From: Dokdonella_A ginsengisoli
GTDB lineage: Bacteria > Pseudomonadota > Gammaproteobacteria > Xanthomonadales > Rhodanobacteraceae
DNA: 64,000 nucleotides
Direction: 5' to 3'
NCBI RefSeq assembly: GCF_042652785.1
Contig: NZ_JBHSHD010000016.1
Span: 159,923-223,922 of the forward strand
Shown piece after piece: positions 25,354 to 34,550 of this stretch. Position 1 is the stretch's first letter. Each line of letters opens with the position of its first letter. Below the pieces are notes generated by a model, which was not told the origin of the DNA, made no database searches, and saw nothing but the letters and a program-made list of their open reading frames with translations. The translations under genes were made by a program, and so were the position numbers.

Positions 25354-28300
25354 TCAATCCCGCTCGAACGGATTGCGCCGATCTTCCTCGCGTCCACCGC
25401 GCGCGGCGGACGCCTCTTCCGGCGCCGCGGCGGGTACCGCGATCTCCTCGAGCTTCGCCGCGCGCAGCCCCGCATTCGCCCGGGCCAGATCGCCGGACTG
25501 GAACCTGGCGAACTCCTGCTCGACGTCGCCGAGTTCGCGCTGCAGCGTGTCGACCCGCGCGAGCTGGTAGTCGGTCGGCTTGCCTTCGTAGATCGTCAGC
25601 GCGCCGTACAGCGTGTCCATGTGCTCGCGCAGGCGCTCCTCGCCGGTGATCGCGCCGCCCTCCTTGGTCGCGACGATCTTCCTGCGGATCGTGTCGGCCT
25701 CGTCCTTCAGCGCGAGCAGCGACTTGCGCAGCGCTTCGTTCCCGCCGAGCTTGCCGGCGCGCTCGTCGGACTGCGCGCGCACCGCGTTGATCTTGTGGAC
25801 CAGGTCGCTCATGCGGCCGAACAGGTCGCGCACGCGCAGCGCCGTGTCGTACTGCGCCTGGCGATCGGCGGTCGCGTAGCTGACGCGGCGATCGAGGCCG
25901 ACGTCGAGCCGGGTTTCGTACACGTCCTTGCCCTTGGTCATGCGCACCGTGTAGGTGCCGGGCGGCACGCGCGGTCCCTGCGTCGAATTGAACGCGACCT
26001 GCGCCGCCGGCGGCACGCGCGGCGGCTTGGCGCGCATCGACCAGTTCACGCGGTTGATGCCGCGACGCACGCTGGCCGGAATCGTGTCGACGACCTCGCC
26101 TTTCGAGTCGAGCACCTCGAGCTTGAGCTTGCCGAACAGGTGGCGGCTTCTCTGGTAGTAGACGATGTCGGCGCCGGAGGACGGGTTGGGCCCGCTGAAA
26201 CTCGCGTCGCCCTCCGACCAGCCACCGAACGCATTGATGCGCTGCTGCACCGGCTTGGCCTGCAGGAAGGCCGCTTCGCTCGCCAGCGCCTTCGCGTCGA
26301 GCGCGCGCAGCGGCGTCAGGTCGTCGACGATCCAGATGCCGCGACCATGCGTGGCCAGCGCGAGCGAGGCGTCGCGGTTCTGGAACGCGAGGTCGCGCAC
26401 CGCCACGGCCGGCATCTCGCCTCCCTTGAACTGCGCCCATTCGCGGCCGCCGTCGATCGAGATCCACAGGCCGAATTCGGTGCCGGCGTAGAGCACGTCG
26501 GGCTTGACCGGATCCTGCCGGATCACGTGCACGTAGCCGCGCACGCCCTTGGCGTCCTTCGGCGTGACCAGCGCGGTCCAGCTCTGGCCGTAGTCACGCG
26601 TGGCATAGACGTACGGCGCCATGTCGCCGAAGGTGTGGCGATCGAACGCGACGAAGGCGGTGCCCGGCTCGAACGCGCCGGCCTGCACCCACGACACCCA
26701 GGAATGCTCGGGCACGCCTTTGACGTTGCGCGTGAGGTTGCTCCACGACTTGCCGCCGTCGCGCGTCAGCTGCACGTTGCCGTCGTCGGTGCCGACCCAG
26801 ATCAGGCCGGCCTGCCTGGGCGACTCGCTGATCGAGTAGATCGTCGTGTGCATCTCGGCCGCCGAATTGTCGACGGTGACGCCGCCGGATTCTTCCTGCC
26901 TCTGCTTCTGCGCATCGTTGGTGGTCAGGTCCGGCGAGATGCGCTGCCAGCTCTGGCCGTGGTCGCCGGAGCGGAACAGGAACTGCGCGCCGATGTAGAT
27001 CGCGCCCTTCTCGTTCGGGCTCAGCGCGATCGGCGTGTTCCAGTTCCAGCGCAGCTTTTCCTTGTACTGCGCCATCGGCTGGACGAAGCGGATCTCGTGC
27101 GTGTGGCGGTTGATGCGCGCGATCGAGCCGCCCTGGTATTCGGCGTACAGGTAGGCCGGATCGGCCGGGTCCTCGAACATCCAGAAGCCGTCGCCGCCGT
27201 ACATGTTCTCCCAGCGCGAGTTGGTGACACCGCCGGGGTAGGCGCTGTCGCCGACCCAGGAGCTGTTGTCCTGCAGGCCGCCGTAGACGCGGAACGGATC
27301 GGCCTCGTCGACGCTGACGTGATAGAACTGCGAGATCGGCAGGTTGTTCTGCTTCCACCACTTGTTGCCGCCGTCGAAGGACTGCCACAGGCCGCCGTCG
27401 TCGCCGCTGATCACGTGCTGGGTGTCGGTCGGGTCGATCCAGACGTCGTGGTGATCGCCGTGCGTGCCGCCGCCGACATTGGCGAAGCTCTTGCCGCCGT
27501 CCAGGCTCTGGATCAGGCCGAGATCGGGCTTGAACAGGCGATCGGGATTGTTCGGATCGACGATCAGGTTGGCGAAGTAGAACGGCCGCCAGACCATCAT
27601 CTGGCTCTTGTCGCGCTTGTCCCAGGTCTTGCCGCCGTCGTCGGAGCGGTACAGCGCCGAGTCGGTCGACTCGACCAGGGCGTAGACGACGTTCGCGTCC
27701 GAGGGTGCCACGGCGACCGCGATGCGGCCGTAGGGCTTGCCCGGAAAGCCCTTGTTCGCCGCGTCCGTCACCTCGGTCCACGACGCGCCGCCGTCGGCGC
27801 TGCGGAACAGGCCGCTGCCGGACGGCGTCTGCGGCGACTCGCCGCCGGAACGGAAGGTCCAGCCCTTGCGGCGGAAGTCCCACAGGCCGGCGAACAGCAC
27901 GTCGGGATTCTTCGGATCGAAACCGATCGACGCGCAGCCGGTGGAGAGGTTCTTGCCCTTCAGGACCAGGTTCCAGCTCTTGCCGCCGTCGCGCGTCTTG
28001 TACAGCCCGCGCTCGGCCGAGTCGCTCCACAGCTTGCCCGGCACGCAGGCGTAGACGGTGTTGCCGTCGCGCGGGTCGACCAGGATCTTGGCGACGCGCT
28101 CGGACTCGGGCAGGCCGAGGTAGGTCCAGGTGTCGCCGCCGTCGGCGGACTTGTAGACGCCGTTGCCGATCGAGACGGAATTGCGCGTCCAGGGCTCGCC
28201 GGTGCCGACCCAGACGTTCTGCGGATTGGACGGATCGAGCGCGATCGCGCCGATCGACTGCACCGGCTGCTTGTCGAACACCGGCTTGAACGTGGTGCCG

Positions 28301-28557
28301 CCGTCGCTGGACTTCCACACGCCGCCGGACGCGGCGCCGACGAACAGCGTGGTCTTGCCGTCCTTGCCCGGCACCGCGGCGAGCGCGGAAACGCGTCCGC
28401 TCATCGCCGCCGAGCCGATGTTGCGCGCACCCAGGCCGGACACGACGCCGGCGTCGAAACGCGCCTGCGGCGCAGTCGCCGCTGCCGCGGCGCCGAAAGC
28501 GACGGTGGCGAGCAGACCGCCGCCGGCGAGCAGGATCTTCATCGGACGCGCGCTCAT
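25354..28557 (-). CDS. Exported VPS10/BNR-repeat (sortilin-like) protein
   Basis: 1067 residues. Signal peptide (residues about 7-28, ending AAAA|TAP). The N-terminal two-thirds consist of Asp-box/BNR blades (SxDGGxTW variants: SSDGGTTF, SADGGDTW, TRDGGKSW, SADGGASW, SDDGGKTW), the ten-bladed propeller type of sortilins and sialidase-like glycosyl hydrolases. The C-terminal 230 residues contain a beta domain and a long helical/coiled-coil region (about 920-1040). No sialidase RIP/Arg triad is obvious, so catalysis is doubtful. ATG 28557 overlaps the stop of the LolA-like gene. Exported; role unknown. Confidence 0.87.
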   Translation of the reverse strand: MSARPMKILLAGGGLLATVAFGAAAAATAPQARFDAGVVSGLGARNIGSAAMSGRVSALAAVPGKDGKTTLFVGAASGGVWKSSDGGTTFKPVFDKQPVQSIGAIALDPSNPQNVWVGTGEPWTRNSVSIGNGVYKSADGGDTWTYLGLPESERVAKILVDPRDGNTVYACVPGKLWSDSAERGLYKTRDGGKSWNLVLKGKNLSTGCASIGFDPKNPDVLFAGLWDFRRKGWTFRSGGESPQTPSGSGLFRSADGGASWTEVTDAANKGFPGKPYGRIAVAVAPSDANVVYALVESTDSALYRSDDGGKTWDKRDKSQMMVWRPFYFANLIVDPNNPDRLFKPDLGLIQSLDGGKSFANVGGGTHGDHHDVWIDPTDTQHVISGDDGGLWQSFDGGNKWWKQNNLPISQFYHVSVDEADPFRVYGGLQDNSSWVGDSAYPGGVTNSRWENMYGGDGFWMFEDPADPAYLYAEYQGGSIARINRHTHEIRFVQPMAQYKEKLRWNWNTPIALSPNEKGAIYIGAQFLFRSGDHGQSWQRISPDLTTNDAQKQRQEESGGVTVDNSAAEMHTTIYSISESPRQAGLIWVGTDDGNVQLTRDGGKSWSNLTRNVKGVPEHSWVSWVQAGAFEPGTAFVAFDRHTFGDMAPYVYATRDYGQSWTALVTPKDAKGVRGYVHVIRQDPVKPDVLYAGTEFGLWISIDGGREWAQFKGGEMPAVAVRDLAFQNRDASLALATHGRGIWIVDDLTPLRALDAKALASEAAFLQAKPVQQRINAFGGWSEGDASFSGPNPSSGADIVYYQRSRHLFGKLKLEVLDSKGEVVDTIPASVRRGINRVNWSMRAKPPRVPPAAQVAFNSTQGPRVPPGTYTVRMTKGKDVYETRLDVGLDRRVSYATADRQAQYDTALRVRDLFGRMSDLVHKINAVRAQSDERAGKLGGNEALRKSLLALKDEADTIRRKIVATKEGGAITGEERLREHMDTLYGALTIYEGKPTDYQLARVDTLQRELGDVEQEFARFQSGDLARANAGLRAAKLEEIAVPAAAPEEASAARGGREEDRRNPFERD

Positions 28558-29297
28558 TTCGCGCCTCCCTTCGCCGCCGCCGGGAAGGCGAACAAGGCGT
28601 CCTCGACGGGCGCATTCGCCTCGGCGTGCTCGATCGTCACCTGCTGCTTGCCGCCGTCGCCCTTGTTTTCGGTGGCGATGGAGAACGGGAAGTACACGCC
28701 GGCGACCTGTTCGTAGTCGCCGTAGTCGCTGACGCTGACGACCTGCGTGCCGCGCACGTTGCGTTGCGCGACGGTGCGGATCTCAAGGTAATGGTCCGGA
28801 TCGAGGTAGACGTATTCGACGTCGCCATTCTTCAACGTCACCTTGAGCTTGTGCGCCTCGGTGCCATCGACGTCCTCGGTGCCGAGGTATTCGAGCGTGC
28901 TGCCGCGCGCCTTCCAGTCGAACAGCGCGCCGCCGATCGGCGCTTCGTCGGCCAGCGCGCGCGCGTCGTCGGCACTCATCTTCTCCGGGTCCTTGCGGCC
29001 CTGGAACGGCGAGATCTGCCAGCCTTCGCGGCCGTCCCAGGCCTGCACCGAGGTCAGTCCCTGCAGGCTCGCCTCGACGCGGGTCAGCTCCGGCGCCTTC
29101 TGGTACTGCGCGAAGCCGAGTTCGAACTGGTCGCCGACCAGCAGCTTGCCGCTGGTCTTGAGCGTCTTGATCGCTGCGAGCCCGGCGGCGCCGCCGCGTG
29201 CCTCGAGGTTCTTCGCGACGAGCTCGTCCAGGGTCACCGCCGAGGCGCTGCTCACCAGCAACGCCAGCAGTCCCGCCACCGTCCACCGCATGCGCAT
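28554..29297 (-). CDS. Exported LolA-like / outer membrane lipoprotein-sorting-fold protein
   Basis: 247 residues with a signal peptide (cleavage near SASA|V, residue 20). The mature domain begins TLDELVAKNLEARGGAAGLAAIKTL, which is typical of a family resembling LolA and LolB in fold (DUF4292-like, YcnI-like). The rest is an antiparallel sheet (YVYLDPDHYLEIRT, VAGVYFPFSI). GGGGAG is close before ATG 29297. Its stop overlaps the VPS10-like ATG (ATGA), so a shared function is likely. No lipoprotein Cys is seen. Confidence 0.8.
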   Translation of the reverse strand: MRMRWTVAGLLALLVSSASAVTLDELVAKNLEARGGAAGLAAIKTLKTSGKLLVGDQFELGFAQYQKAPELTRVEASLQGLTSVQAWDGREGWQISPFQGRKDPEKMSADDARALADEAPIGGALFDWKARGSTLEYLGTEDVDGTEAHKLKVTLKNGDVEYVYLDPDHYLEIRTVAQRNVRGTQVVSVSDYGDYEQVAGVYFPFSIATENKGDGGKQQVTIEHAEANAPVEDALFAFPAAAKGGAK

Positions 29298-29434
29298 GAT
29301 TTTCTCCCCGCAAGAATCGCCGCACCGACAGGCGACAACGCCATGCCGGCGGCTCGTCGGGCAGATTACCCGATGCGATTCATCCTGGAGATGGGAAGAA
29401 GGTCATGCTCCAGACGGATATCTGAGGAAATCCA

Positions 29435-29470
29435 CACCGGCCCCGAACCGATCCGGGCACGAGGCCGGTG
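29435..29470 (-). terminator. Hairpin downstream of the S46 peptidase gene
   Basis: CACCGGCC and GGCCGGTG pair across 20 bases that contain a second small stem (CCCG/CGGG). It lies 9 bases after the S46 stop on the minus strand. There is no U-tract, so it may be a weak terminator or an mRNA 3' stabiliser. Confidence 0.45.
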
Positions 29471-29478
29471 CGCAGGTG

Positions 29479-31551
29479 TCACCGGCGCGCGCTTTCGATT
29501 TCCTTGACCAGTGCATCGGCGCCGTAGACCTTGCGCAGCGCCTCGAGGATCGCGCCGCTGTGCACGGACACCGCGCGGTTCAGGCGCTCGTCGTACCAGT
29601 AGTCGCCACCGAGCGAATGGATGTTGCCATCGAACACCAGGCCGACGACTTCGGCGTTCTTGTTGATGACCGGACTGCCGGAGTTGCCGCCGATGATGTC
29701 GTTGGTGGTGACGAAGTTGTAGCGCTGGCCGAGGTCGAGCCGGCCCTTCGCGTCGAGCCAGCTCTGCGGCAGCGCGAACGGATAGGAGCCGGTGGCGTGC
29801 TCGAACGCGCCGCCGATCGTCGTGAACGGCTTCACCGCCTCGCCCTTCTCGTCCCAGCCCTTGACCTCGCCGAACGAGAAGCGCTGCGTGAAGGTGGCGT
29901 CCGGATAGACGCTGGTGCCGTACTTGGCGAAGCGCGCTTCGGCGATCAGCTCGGAATTCTTGTCGATCACCGATTCGATCTCGTTCTCGTAGCGCGTGCG
30001 GATCGCGCGGCCGTCGCCGTCGACCTGGCGCGCCAGCGCGATGAACGGATCGTCGGACTTGGCGATCGCGTCCGCGCCGCCTTCCCACAGCGCCTTGCGC
30101 ACCGCCGGATCGTTGAGCCTGCTGCCGTCGACCAGGCGCTTGGCCAGCGCTTCCGGCGATTCCTTGCCGAGCACCTGCCTGACGAAGGCGTCGTCGGTGC
30201 CGAGCGCCTCGCGCAGCTTGGCCAGCGACCAGCCGAGCTTGACCTTCTCGTAGTCCGGATACACCGGCGCGGTCGAGAACAGCCGCTGCGTCACGCTCGG
30301 CAGCCGCGAATCGCTGAACTCGCGCAGGCGCTCGGCGTTCGGCTTGCCGCGCTCGGCAGCGCCGCGCACCAGCGTGCGCGCGTACTCGAAGTAGCGCGAG
30401 TAGAAGCCGCGGCCGTACTCGATGTAGTTGTAGCGGTCCTCGATGTTGCGATGGAGCGCGACCGCCTTGGCGATCTCGTCCCAGGCGGCGCCGTACTTCT
30501 GCTTGCGCGCCGGATCGGCGTCGACGAAGTCGCGCAGTTCCTTCTCCTGCTTGCGCTTGAGCTCGAACACGGCCGGATCCTGCAGCGCCTGCAGGCGGCC
30601 GCGCAGCGCCTTGAACGAATTCTCGGTGCCGAACAGGTCGCTCTGCGCGACGCGCCAGTTCTCGGCGCCCTGGCTGCGGAACTGCTCCAGCAGGCCGCGG
30701 CGCTCGGCCAGCAGCATCAGGTACGGGATCAGCTCGTCGTCACGCGCGAAGTCGAGCTGGGCGATCGTCAGCTGGCGGTCGGTGCCGCCGGGATTGCCGA
30801 CGATGACCGTCATCTCGCCGTCCTCGGCGCCGTTCTTCGAGAACGGGAAGTACTCCTTCACCTTGACCGGCTTGCCGTTCTCGTAGGCGCGCAGCAGGCC
30901 CATGTCGAGGTCGTAGCGCGGGAAGTTGAAATTGTCCGGATCGCCGCCGAAGAACGCGATCTCAAGTTCCGGCGCGAACGCCAGGCGCACGTCCTGGAAG
31001 CGGTGGTACTTGTACAGGTCGTAGACGCCGCCGCGGTACAGGTCGACCACGTCGCAGCGCGTGTCGGCGCTGTCCTTGCCGACGCATTCCTTCTCGATCT
31101 CGGACTTGATCGCCTTCTCGGCCTTGCTGTAGTCCTCGCCGCTCTTGCCGGCGGTCGCCTTGCGGATGCGCTCGGTGACGTCGACGATCTGGTCGAGCCG
31201 GTTCAGCTCGATCTCGGGGCACTTGATCTCGTCCTTCTCGTCCTTCGCCAGGAAGCCGGACTTGATGTAGTCCTTCTCCGCGCTCGAGAGCTGCTGCACG
31301 CAGGAGTTCACGCAGTGGTGGTTGGTCAGCACCAGGCCGTTGGGCGACACGAACGAACCCGAGCATCCGCCGGCCAGGCGCAGCGCGGACTTCTGCACGC
31401 GCTCGGCCCACTTCGCGTCCGGCGTGAAGCCGTACTTGGCCTGGACTTGCGCCTTGGGCAGGTTGTCCGGCGTCCACATGCCTTCACCGGCGAATGCGGC
31501 GGTGCTGGTGACGGCCATCAGGATCAGGGCGAGAGCGGGCTTTGGGTTCAT
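29479..31551 (-). CDS. S46 family dipeptidyl-peptidase (DPP7-like)
   Basis: 690 residues. A serine exopeptidase that removes dipeptides in the periplasm or outside. Signal peptide residues 1-21 (AFA|GEG). N-terminal S46 signature GMWTPDNLP near 24, catalytic His in LTNHHCVNSC near 76, catalytic Ser in IGGNSGSPV near 630 and a following VFDGNIHSLGGDYWYD. The Gly in FDGN is the residue that in family S46 separates DPP7-type (hydrophobic P1) from DPP11-type (Arg, Asp/Glu P1) enzymes, which favours DPP7. ATG 31551. S46 enzymes are a known feature of Xanthomonadales. Confidence 0.93.
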   Translation of the reverse strand: MNPKPALALILMAVTSTAAFAGEGMWTPDNLPKAQVQAKYGFTPDAKWAERVQKSALRLAGGCSGSFVSPNGLVLTNHHCVNSCVQQLSSAEKDYIKSGFLAKDEKDEIKCPEIELNRLDQIVDVTERIRKATAGKSGEDYSKAEKAIKSEIEKECVGKDSADTRCDVVDLYRGGVYDLYKYHRFQDVRLAFAPELEIAFFGGDPDNFNFPRYDLDMGLLRAYENGKPVKVKEYFPFSKNGAEDGEMTVIVGNPGGTDRQLTIAQLDFARDDELIPYLMLLAERRGLLEQFRSQGAENWRVAQSDLFGTENSFKALRGRLQALQDPAVFELKRKQEKELRDFVDADPARKQKYGAAWDEIAKAVALHRNIEDRYNYIEYGRGFYSRYFEYARTLVRGAAERGKPNAERLREFSDSRLPSVTQRLFSTAPVYPDYEKVKLGWSLAKLREALGTDDAFVRQVLGKESPEALAKRLVDGSRLNDPAVRKALWEGGADAIAKSDDPFIALARQVDGDGRAIRTRYENEIESVIDKNSELIAEARFAKYGTSVYPDATFTQRFSFGEVKGWDEKGEAVKPFTTIGGAFEHATGSYPFALPQSWLDAKGRLDLGQRYNFVTTNDIIGGNSGSPVINKNAEVVGLVFDGNIHSLGGDYWYDERLNRAVSVHSGAILEALRKVYGADALVKEIESARR

Positions 31552-31579
31552 CGGGACTCCGAACGGGATTGAAGAAGTC

Positions 31580-31669
31580 GTCATTCCCGCGCAAGCGGGA
31601 ATCCATTTCGCTTCTGCTGCTTCAGAAGCATGAAGATCAAGATGGATTCCCGCGTACGCGGGAATGACG
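31580..31669. repeat. REPIN-like doublet (two inverted ATTCCCGC elements)
   Basis: GTCATTCCCGCGCAAGCGGGAA (as two arms around GCAA) at 31580-31602 and its inverted counterpart GGATTCCCGCGTACGCGGGAATGAC arms at 31644-31669 flank a small hairpin CTTCTG..CAGAAG (31611-31628). The two palindromes face each other, so the whole block folds into one long structure, the form called a REPIN. A related single copy lies at 16505-16536. It separates the S46 gene start from the mdh stop. Confidence 0.75.
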
Positions 31670-31719
31670 GTGCAGAAGGAATGGCTCCGGAACATCTCTC
31701 CGGAGCTTCCTCCGAAGAA

Positions 31720-32706
31720 TCAGCGCTTCGCGAAGAGATGCTCGACGCCGGCGCGCTCCTCGCGCAGTTCCTTGTCGGTCGCGTCCATGCGCTCGCGCGA
31801 GAACGCGCCGACCTCGAGGCCCTGCACGATCGCGTACTTGCCGTCCTTGACCGTGACCGGGTAGCCGTAGATCACGCCCGGCGCGATGCCGTAGGAACCG
31901 TCGGACGGGATCGCCATCGAGACCCAGTCGCCGTCCTGCGTGCCGAACGCCCAGTCGCGCATGTGGTCGATCGCCGCCGAGGCGGCCGAGGCTGCGGACG
32001 ACGCGCCGCGCGCCTTGATGATCGCCGCGCCGCGCTGCTGCACGGTCGGGATGAAGCTGTCCTTGTACCAGGCCGCGTCGACCGCCTCGATCGCCGCCTT
32101 GCCCTTCACCGTCGCGTGGTGGATGTCCGGGTACTGGGTCGAGCTGTGGTTGCCCCAGATCGTCATGCGCTGGATGTCGGTCGTGTGCGCGCCGGTCTTC
32201 TCGGCCAGCTGCGACAGCGCGCGGTTGTGGTCGAGGCGGACCATCGCGGTGAACTGCTTCGGGTCGAGGTCGGGGGCGTTCTGCTGCGCGATCAGCGCGT
32301 TGGTGTTGGCCGGGTTGCCGACCACCAGCACCTTGACGTCGCGCTTGGCGTGGTCGTTCAGCGCCTTGCCCTGCGGTCCGAAGATCGCGCCGTTGGCCTC
32401 GAGCAGGTCCTTGCGCTCCATGCCGGGGCCGCGCGGGCGCGCACCGACCAGCAGGGCGTAGTCGACGTCCTTGAAGGCGACGTTGAGGTCGTCGGTGGCG
32501 ACGACGCCGGCCAGGGTCGGGAAGGCGCAGTCGTTGAGCTCCATCACCACGCCCTGCAGCGCGGGCAGCGCCGGGGTGATCTCGAGCAGGTGCAGGATCA
32601 CCGGCTGATCCGGGCCGAGCATGTCGCCGGCGGCGATGCGGAACAGCAGGGCGTAACCGATCTGGCCGGCGGCGCCGGTGACGGCAACACGGACGGGAGC
32701 TTTCAT
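31720..32706 (-). CDS. mdh: Malate dehydrogenase
   Basis: 328 residues. NAD-dependent malate/oxaloacetate interconversion in the TCA cycle. Rossmann motif TGAAGQIGYALLFRI at residues 10-24, NAD contact VGNPANTNA near 130, catalytic Asp/Arg in RLDHNRA near 160 and catalytic His in IWGNHSSTQYP near 185. The length and the GAAGQIGY start mark the long (cytosolic-type) MDH group rather than the E. coli 312-residue type. ATG 32706. Confidence 0.96.
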   Translation of the reverse strand: MKAPVRVAVTGAAGQIGYALLFRIAAGDMLGPDQPVILHLLEITPALPALQGVVMELNDCAFPTLAGVVATDDLNVAFKDVDYALLVGARPRGPGMERKDLLEANGAIFGPQGKALNDHAKRDVKVLVVGNPANTNALIAQQNAPDLDPKQFTAMVRLDHNRALSQLAEKTGAHTTDIQRMTIWGNHSSTQYPDIHHATVKGKAAIEAVDAAWYKDSFIPTVQQRGAAIIKARGASSAASAASAAIDHMRDWAFGTQDGDWVSMAIPSDGSYGIAPGVIYGYPVTVKDGKYAIVQGLEVGAFSRERMDATDKELREERAGVEHLFAKR

Positions 32707-32810
32707 CGTGTGGACCTCGCAGTAGTGCAGAAGATTGGGGTGGTTCGCGAAACCGGGCCTCCTGCCGCGGTTCGCAGGAAAACGGTCGCGGCGGAGCCGC
32801 GCCACGTTTT

Positions 32811-32880
32811 CCGCGCCGGGCACCCACGTGCCCGGCGCGGCGGCACATCCGTGTGCCGGAGCGGTCTTTCGAACCGCTCC
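32811..32880 (-). repeat. Three consecutive hairpins after the glutaredoxin-like gene
   Basis: Directly downstream of the stop at 32882 (minus strand): GGAGCGGT/ACCGCTCC (32858-32880), CGGCACA/TGTGCCG (32841-32858) and a 13-bp stem CCGCGCCGGGCAC/GTGCCCGGCGCGG with loop CCAC (32811-32840). They lie in series with almost no spacing. No U-tract follows. They probably block read-through from this gene into mdh, or stabilise the 3' end. Confidence 0.6.
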
Positions 32881-32881
32881 G

Positions 32882-33247
32882 TCAATGCGCCGAAGCCGGC
32901 AGCAGGCCGGCTTCGGAAAGGGACTGGCGGATCTGTTGCGGCACGTAGCCGACGAAACGCCGTTCGCCGACCAGCAGCACCGGCACGCCGGGACTGCGCA
33001 GCAGGCCGGCGGCGCGCTCGCCCTGCGGGCTTTCCTCGACGTCGTACTCGCGGTAGCGCACGCCCCAACGGTCGAGGTCGGCGCGCAGCTTGCGGCAGTA
33101 GCCGCACCACGTCGCCGACAGCAGCACCACCGGATCGTCGCCGACCACGGCGCGCACGGCGGCCTGGTCGACCGGCGCGCGCCGCGTGCACGCCGCCGTC
33201 GCCGCGACGGCGGCGACGATCAGCAGCACGAGCGCGAGGCGACGCAT
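32882..33247 (-). CDS. Glutaredoxin/thioredoxin-fold lipoprotein
   Basis: 121 residues. Signal ends TAAC with lipidation Cys20. A thioredoxin-like core with CGYC at 48-51 (ATWCGYCRKLRADLDR), a cis-Pro segment GVPVLLVGERRFVGY near 88 and an elongated C-terminal helix. As a periplasmic or outer-membrane-linked glutaredoxin-like protein it would act on disulfides or on glutathionylated partners. ATG 33247 lies 4 bases after the aminotransferase stop (33252-33254), so the two genes are cotranscribed. Confidence 0.85.
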   Translation of the reverse strand: MRRLALVLLIVAAVAATAACTRRAPVDQAAVRAVVGDDPVVLLSATWCGYCRKLRADLDRWGVRYREYDVEESPQGERAAGLLRSPGVPVLLVGERRFVGYVPQQIRQSLSEAGLLPASAH

Positions 33248-33251
33248 GCGC

Positions 33252-34448
33252 TCAGGTCAGTTCGGCGAAGAACTCGACGAAGCGCTTCAGCCCGTCCGCC
33301 AGCTGCTCCGTCGGGCAGGTATAGGAGATGCGCAGCGCGTTCGGATCGCCGAAGGCCGAACCCGGCACGCAGGCCACGCCCTTGACTTCGAGCAGCGCGT
33401 TGCACAGCTCGACGTCGTTGCCGATCTTCACGCCGCAGTGGCTCTTGCCGAACGCCACCGAGATGTCCGGGAACACGTAGAACGCGCCCTGCGGACGCGG
33501 GCACACCACGCCCGGGATCGACAGCACCGCCGCCAGCACCTCGTCGCGCTTGGCCTGGAACTCGGCGCACTTGCGCTCGGTGATCGTCTGCGGGCCGCTG
33601 AGCGCGGCGACGGCGGCCGCGTTGACGACTTCCGGCACGTTGGTGATGTGGTTGGAATTGAGCGTGACCATCGCCTGCGCGACGCTCTCGGGGCCGGCGA
33701 TGAAGCCGACGCGCCAGCCCGGCATGCCGTAGGTCTTCGACAGCGAATCGACCTGGATCGTGCGCTCGCGCAGCTCGGGGCGCGCGTTGACGAAGTTGTG
33801 GTAGCCGACGCCGTCGAACACCATGCGGTTGTAGATGTCGTCGCAGACGATCCACACGTCCGGATGTTTCACCAGCACGTCGGCCAGCGCGGCGATCTCG
33901 TCCTTGCCGTAGACCATGCCGGTCGGATTGGACGGATTGTTGAACAGGAACACCTTCACGCCCGGCAGCGCGGCGTCGAGCTGGTCCGGCGTCAGCTTGT
34001 AGTTCTGGCTGGCGGGGCACGGCAGCAGGCGCTTCTGCGCGCCGACGATGTCGGCAATGTCGACGTAGGTGGTCCAGTACGGCACCGGGAAGGCAATCGT
34101 GTCGCCCGGATCGAGCAGCGCCTCGGCCAGGCTGTAGAGCATGTGCTTGGCGCCGATGCCGGTGGCGATGTTCTTGCGCCCGTAGCCCTTCAGGCCGCCG
34201 TCTTCCAGATGCTTGATGAACGCGTCGAGCAGCGCGTCGGGCCCGCGGTTGGAGCCGTACTGGCCGCTGTCGCGGGTCAGCGCTTCGCGCGCCGCGGCGT
34301 AGACGTGCTCGCCGGGAAGGAAGTTCGGTACGCCGATCGAGAAACTGACGATGTCGCGGCCTGCGGCCTTCAGGGCCTTGGCCTTCTCGGCCACGGCCAT
34401 GATCGCACTGGGTTTGGCGCGACTCATGCGCGCCGCAAGATTCGGCAT
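33252..34448 (-). CDS. Class I/II pyridoxal-phosphate aminotransferase
   Basis: 398 residues. PLP-dependent transaminase, aspartate-aminotransferase superfamily (subgroup I-gamma like). Features: SFSIGVPNFLPGEHV near 36, NNPSNPTGMVY near 170 (Asn cofactor contact), CDDIYNRMVF near 208 (Asp/Tyr), PLP lysine in DSLSKTYGMPGWRVGF near 234, and C-terminal RISYTC near 375 with the Arg that binds the alpha-carboxylate. ATG 34448. Substrate uncertain; aspartate, or an aromatic acid for tyrosine synthesis, are possible. Confidence 0.9.
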   Translation of the reverse strand: MPNLAARMSRAKPSAIMAVAEKAKALKAAGRDIVSFSIGVPNFLPGEHVYAAAREALTRDSGQYGSNRGPDALLDAFIKHLEDGGLKGYGRKNIATGIGAKHMLYSLAEALLDPGDTIAFPVPYWTTYVDIADIVGAQKRLLPCPASQNYKLTPDQLDAALPGVKVFLFNNPSNPTGMVYGKDEIAALADVLVKHPDVWIVCDDIYNRMVFDGVGYHNFVNARPELRERTIQVDSLSKTYGMPGWRVGFIAGPESVAQAMVTLNSNHITNVPEVVNAAAVAALSGPQTITERKCAEFQAKRDEVLAAVLSIPGVVCPRPQGAFYVFPDISVAFGKSHCGVKIGNDVELCNALLEVKGVACVPGSAFGDPNALRISYTCPTEQLADGLKRFVEFFAELT

Positions 34449-34550
34449 GGCTGTCCTGCGAGGTTGCGGAAGGGAGATGAAAAGTTGCAGCTGCAACTAT
34501 CGATTTTATCACAGCCCGTCCGCCGGCTCCCGCGTGCCGGCCCCGCCCGC

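Noticed and set aside
25225..28716. A long open frame of more than 1000 codons on the plus strand
   Set aside because: It is antisense to the VPS10-like gene and only reflects GC-rich codon positions. Its translation is Arg/Ala/Asp-rich without domains, while the minus strand has clear propeller repeats and a signal peptide.
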